Positions 13,329-14,949 of a stretch of 14,949 bases of DNA are shown one piece after another. Source of the stretch: W1P20-047 sp051878795 (GTDB taxonomy: Bacteria; Actinomycetota; Coriobacteriia; Coriobacteriales; Eggerthellaceae); contig JBJEKU010000049.1 of NCBI GenBank assembly GCA_051878795.1, positions 1 to 14,949 of the forward strand. Direction: 5' to 3'. Under the pieces are notes generated by a model. It saw only the letters and a program-made list of their open reading frames with translations, was not told the origin of the DNA and ran no database searches. How positions within the stretch are numbered: position 1 is the stretch's first letter; each line of letters begins with the position of its first letter. The position numbers and the translations under genes were made by a program.

Positions 13329-13856
13329 CTAATTCACTCCATCACCCAGGCGATGTGTTCCTTGAAGGCGTGAGAATAGCGCGAAGGAATGGGTGCCGAT
13401 CGCTGCTCCGAGGGTGTTGCAGATGACATCGGTGAGCTGGGCAGTTCCGGTGCCTGCATAGTATTGCCAGGACTCGATTGTCGCTGAGAGCAGGAAGGAT
13501 ATTGCAATGGTGACGAGGATGGGGATGCGGGTAGTGGAATGCTTTCTGACCGCCGCATGCCTTTCAAGTAAGGCGAATGCTTGGTCCAGTGCATAGGGAA
13601 GGAATAGGCCGAAGGGGAAGTAGAGGAAAGCATTCATTACCATCTCCCTGATGAATTCATTGGAGGATGGATTGGGGGAGACAATGAAGGTATGCGTGTC
13701 GGTTGTCGTTCGGGCGATGACCGTGAAGAGCAGGTTTGCAAAGAGGCCTGCGAGGGAGAGGGTTGTTGCAGCAACCGCGAAGATGAGGCGTTTCTTGTGC
13801 TTTCTTGAAATCCAATCTATTGAGAAACTGATTGCAAGAACCGATAAGAGCATCAT
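13329..13856 (-). CDS. VanZ-family membrane protein
   Basis: The protein has 175 residues from ATG 13856, with an in-frame stop shortly upstream and no strong ribosome site. Membrane segments are visible near residues 25-48, 74-93, 110-126 and 147-163. The VanZ signature is present: MNAFLYFPFGLFLPYAL (with Asn-Pro/Phe-Gly), then ESWQYYAGTGTAQLTDVICNTLGAAIG near 127-153. VanZ is known to give low-level teicoplanin resistance in VanA elements, while many homologues lie in capsule or cell-wall loci with unclear function. Its place upstream of cpsC, same strand, suggests a cell-surface role. There is a 250-base gap to cpsC, so it may or may not be in the same transcript. Confidence 0.85.
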   Translation of the reverse strand: MMLLSVLAISFSIDWISRKHKKRLIFAVAATTLSLAGLFANLLFTVIARTTTDTHTFIVSPNPSSNEFIREMVMNAFLYFPFGLFLPYALDQAFALLERHAAVRKHSTTRIPILVTIAISFLLSATIESWQYYAGTGTAQLTDVICNTLGAAIGTHSFALFSRLQGTHRLGDGVN

Positions 13857-14396
13857 TGAGATTACGGTGGAAAGGTTTCATGAATAGATGTTCATAATGC
13901 TTTCGCTTTTCAGGTCGTTTTTCGGCATGAATGATGAATTGTATCGCCACACATTAGGTCAGCCTTTTCTTTAGGGTCTGGCTCGCCGAGGAGCCAGTGC
14001 TTCCGGTCGACGACCAATCTGCCGATGGTACTCCACCCCTATCCAACCCTCTCTGGCTACCACGGCGAAGGGCTGGCCGGTGGAGGTAATTCGGTTGGCT
14101 GCCCTATCTGTATTCGTCGGAGTACATGGCAGAACTTATTCAACAATTTTCTCCTCCATGCATGGGATGTTATTCGATTTCGCAAGAAGAGGTGGTTCCA
14201 TTGGTTCGAGTCCTGTTCATTTCGTTTCATTGCGATTTCGAGATGCCATCGTCCTGGTGCCATAGTCGGCGAATAGGTTTCTAGTCTGTCATGTTGGTCG
14301 CTACTTTCCCGATCTCCTCAGATGGAGATGAAGCAATTCCCGGGTTAGTTCTCTGTAAGGTGATTTAGCATGTTTGTTTGCGGAAAGTATCTAATG
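13857..14396. other. Gene-poor stretch between the capsule operon and the last gene
   Basis: About 540 bases hold no coding region that I can support. Several short frames on both strands (for example 14025-14276 plus and 14057-14263 minus) lack ribosome sites and family resemblance. CTGGCTC/GAGCCAG (13978-13997) forms a seven-base-pair hairpin with a six-base loop. GGTTCGAGTCC (14203-14213) equals a common tRNA T-loop sequence, but no matching acceptor or anticodon arm was found. The stretch may contain remnants of an excised or decayed element. Confidence 0.5.
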
Positions 14397-14432
14397 CATT
14401 CTGTGATATTTAGACTTAAATATCACAGAATG
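14397..14432. repeat. Perfect 36-base palindrome (16-base arms)
   Basis: CATTCTGTGATATTTA (14397-14412) and TAAATATCACAGAATG (14417-14432) are exact reverse complements with the four-base centre GACT. It lies about 55 bases upstream of the start of the next gene. There is no T-run, and the arms are AT-rich, so it could be an operator, a stem in the 5' leader, a bidirectional terminator or a mobile-element end. Confidence 0.8.
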
Positions 14433-14487
14433 TCATTCCTTCCGCTACAGTGACTTTAGCATCATGTCGCTTATAAAAGAGGGAACT

Positions 14488-14940
14488 ATGGAAATATCGA
14501 CGGTTCTTACATCAGCTGTAGTCGCTGCTGTCTTCGCATCGGTTGCAAATATTGTGATTGCATTATATAACGCGCATCGTATCAAGATACTAGAACGGAT
14601 AAAGCGGCAGAACGAACTAGGAGATTATCGATACGAGCAATTGTTTAATATTTTGCTGAGATGGCAGGAGTTCGACTTTCCAAAAGAGCCTTGTGATGAT
14701 CCGTTTGAGCTTGCAAAAATTCGTGTATTTAATAGTTTGTTTGAAAATGACAGGCGATTCAGTATTGTCTCGCCGTTATTGGATGATATCTACAAACAAG
14801 AGGTAAGATCCAAACAGGAAGTAGCTACTGAGCTGTATAAGAAAATGATGACACTTTCAATAGAAGCGAAAAACAATATTCAGATGAAATCCAAAATGAA
14901 TATAGCGATATATACAGGAAGTATTGTTCAGCTGCAATAG
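14488..14940 (+). CDS. Hypothetical membrane-anchored protein, AT-rich
   Basis: I do not recognise this gene. The start at ATG 14488 has AGAGGG four bases upstream, better than ATG 14464. The 150-residue protein has one N-terminal hydrophobic helix (about residues 5-27, VLTSAVVAAVFASVANIVIAL). Next comes a charged, probably helical stretch (AHRIKILERIKRQNELGDYRYEQL) and a mainly alpha-helical cytoplasmic-type domain with FNILLRWQEFDFPKEPCDD and a C-terminal Lys-rich helix. No catalytic motif is evident. Codon and base use is clearly more AT-rich than the neighbours, so it is probably acquired. One-helix-plus-helical-domain proteins of this size are common on integrative elements and defence islands, but no function is claimed. 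It is the last gene of the window. Confidence 0.65.
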   Translation: MEISTVLTSAVVAAVFASVANIVIALYNAHRIKILERIKRQNELGDYRYEQLFNILLRWQEFDFPKEPCDDPFELAKIRVFNSLFENDRRFSIVSPLLDDIYKQEVRSKQEVATELYKKMMTLSIEAKNNIQMKSKMNIAIYTGSIVQLQ

Positions 14941-14949
14941 ATTATTCCT

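Overview
The window looks like chromosome from a mid-to-high-GC, strictly or facultatively anaerobic Actinobacterium, most probably class Coriobacteriia (Eggerthellaceae/Atopobiaceae-like). The reasons are the codon usage, the strong AGGAGG-type ribosome sites, a CpsC/CpsD/PHP-phosphatase capsule set, a desulfoferrodoxin-like domain, and a peptidase/HPr-kinase-like/PqqD/nucleotidyltransferase group of the kind I associate with that class. This assignment is from memory and gene style, not from a search. No rRNA, complete tRNA or CRISPR array was seen.

Layout. (a) 1-431, minus: the N-terminal part of an IS256-family transposase that runs off the left edge. Its insertion end abuts (b) a peptide-tailoring-like module. 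Two genes on minus, a Ser/His signal-peptidase-like S24/S26 protein (534-965) and an HPr-kinase-like protein (970-1716), diverge from two on plus, a PqqD-like protein (1912-2175) and a nucleotidyltransferase (2245-3441). The kinase has lost the Ser/Thr of its P-loop and the peptidase ends early beside the insertion sequence, so this half of the module may be decaying. (c) 3689-5484: single-gene housekeeping units, namely a small SpoT-like HD hydrolase, a Nudix hydrolase, and a notable fusion of an XRE DNA-binding domain with a complete desulfoferrodoxin-type iron-site pattern. (d) 5515-6245: a terminator, an ordered array of CTTTTAGAAA sites, and a rhodanese gene. (e) 6267-6756: a RelB/RelE toxin-antitoxin pair lying between two near-identical hairpin repeats. 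(f) 7264-10192, all minus: ADP-ribosylglycohydrolase, a VOC/glyoxalase protein, and an AlbA_2/GHKL-like/winged-helix protein with GGACAT operator-like repeats. (g) 10480-13856, minus: a polysaccharide operon read in the order VanZ-like protein, CpsC/Wzz-like chain-length protein, CpsD tyrosine autokinase with a very long acidic/Ala-rich tail, and CpsB PHP phosphatase. (h) 13857-14949: a 600-base gene-poor stretch with a perfect 36-base palindrome, then an AT-rich small membrane-anchored gene that looks acquired.

How the genes work together. CpsC, CpsD and CpsB form a standard phosphoregulatory loop for capsule or exopolysaccharide polymerisation: CpsC activates the kinase, the tyrosine cluster is phosphorylated, and CpsB removes the phosphate. 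The peptidase, kinase, PqqD and nucleotidyltransferase set resembles tailoring parts of lasso-type or other RiPP clusters, but no precursor, cyclase or B2-type protease is visible here. The most unusual items are the redox-regulator fusion with the nearby 19-base-spaced site array, the P-loop mutation, the CpsD tail and the long palindrome.
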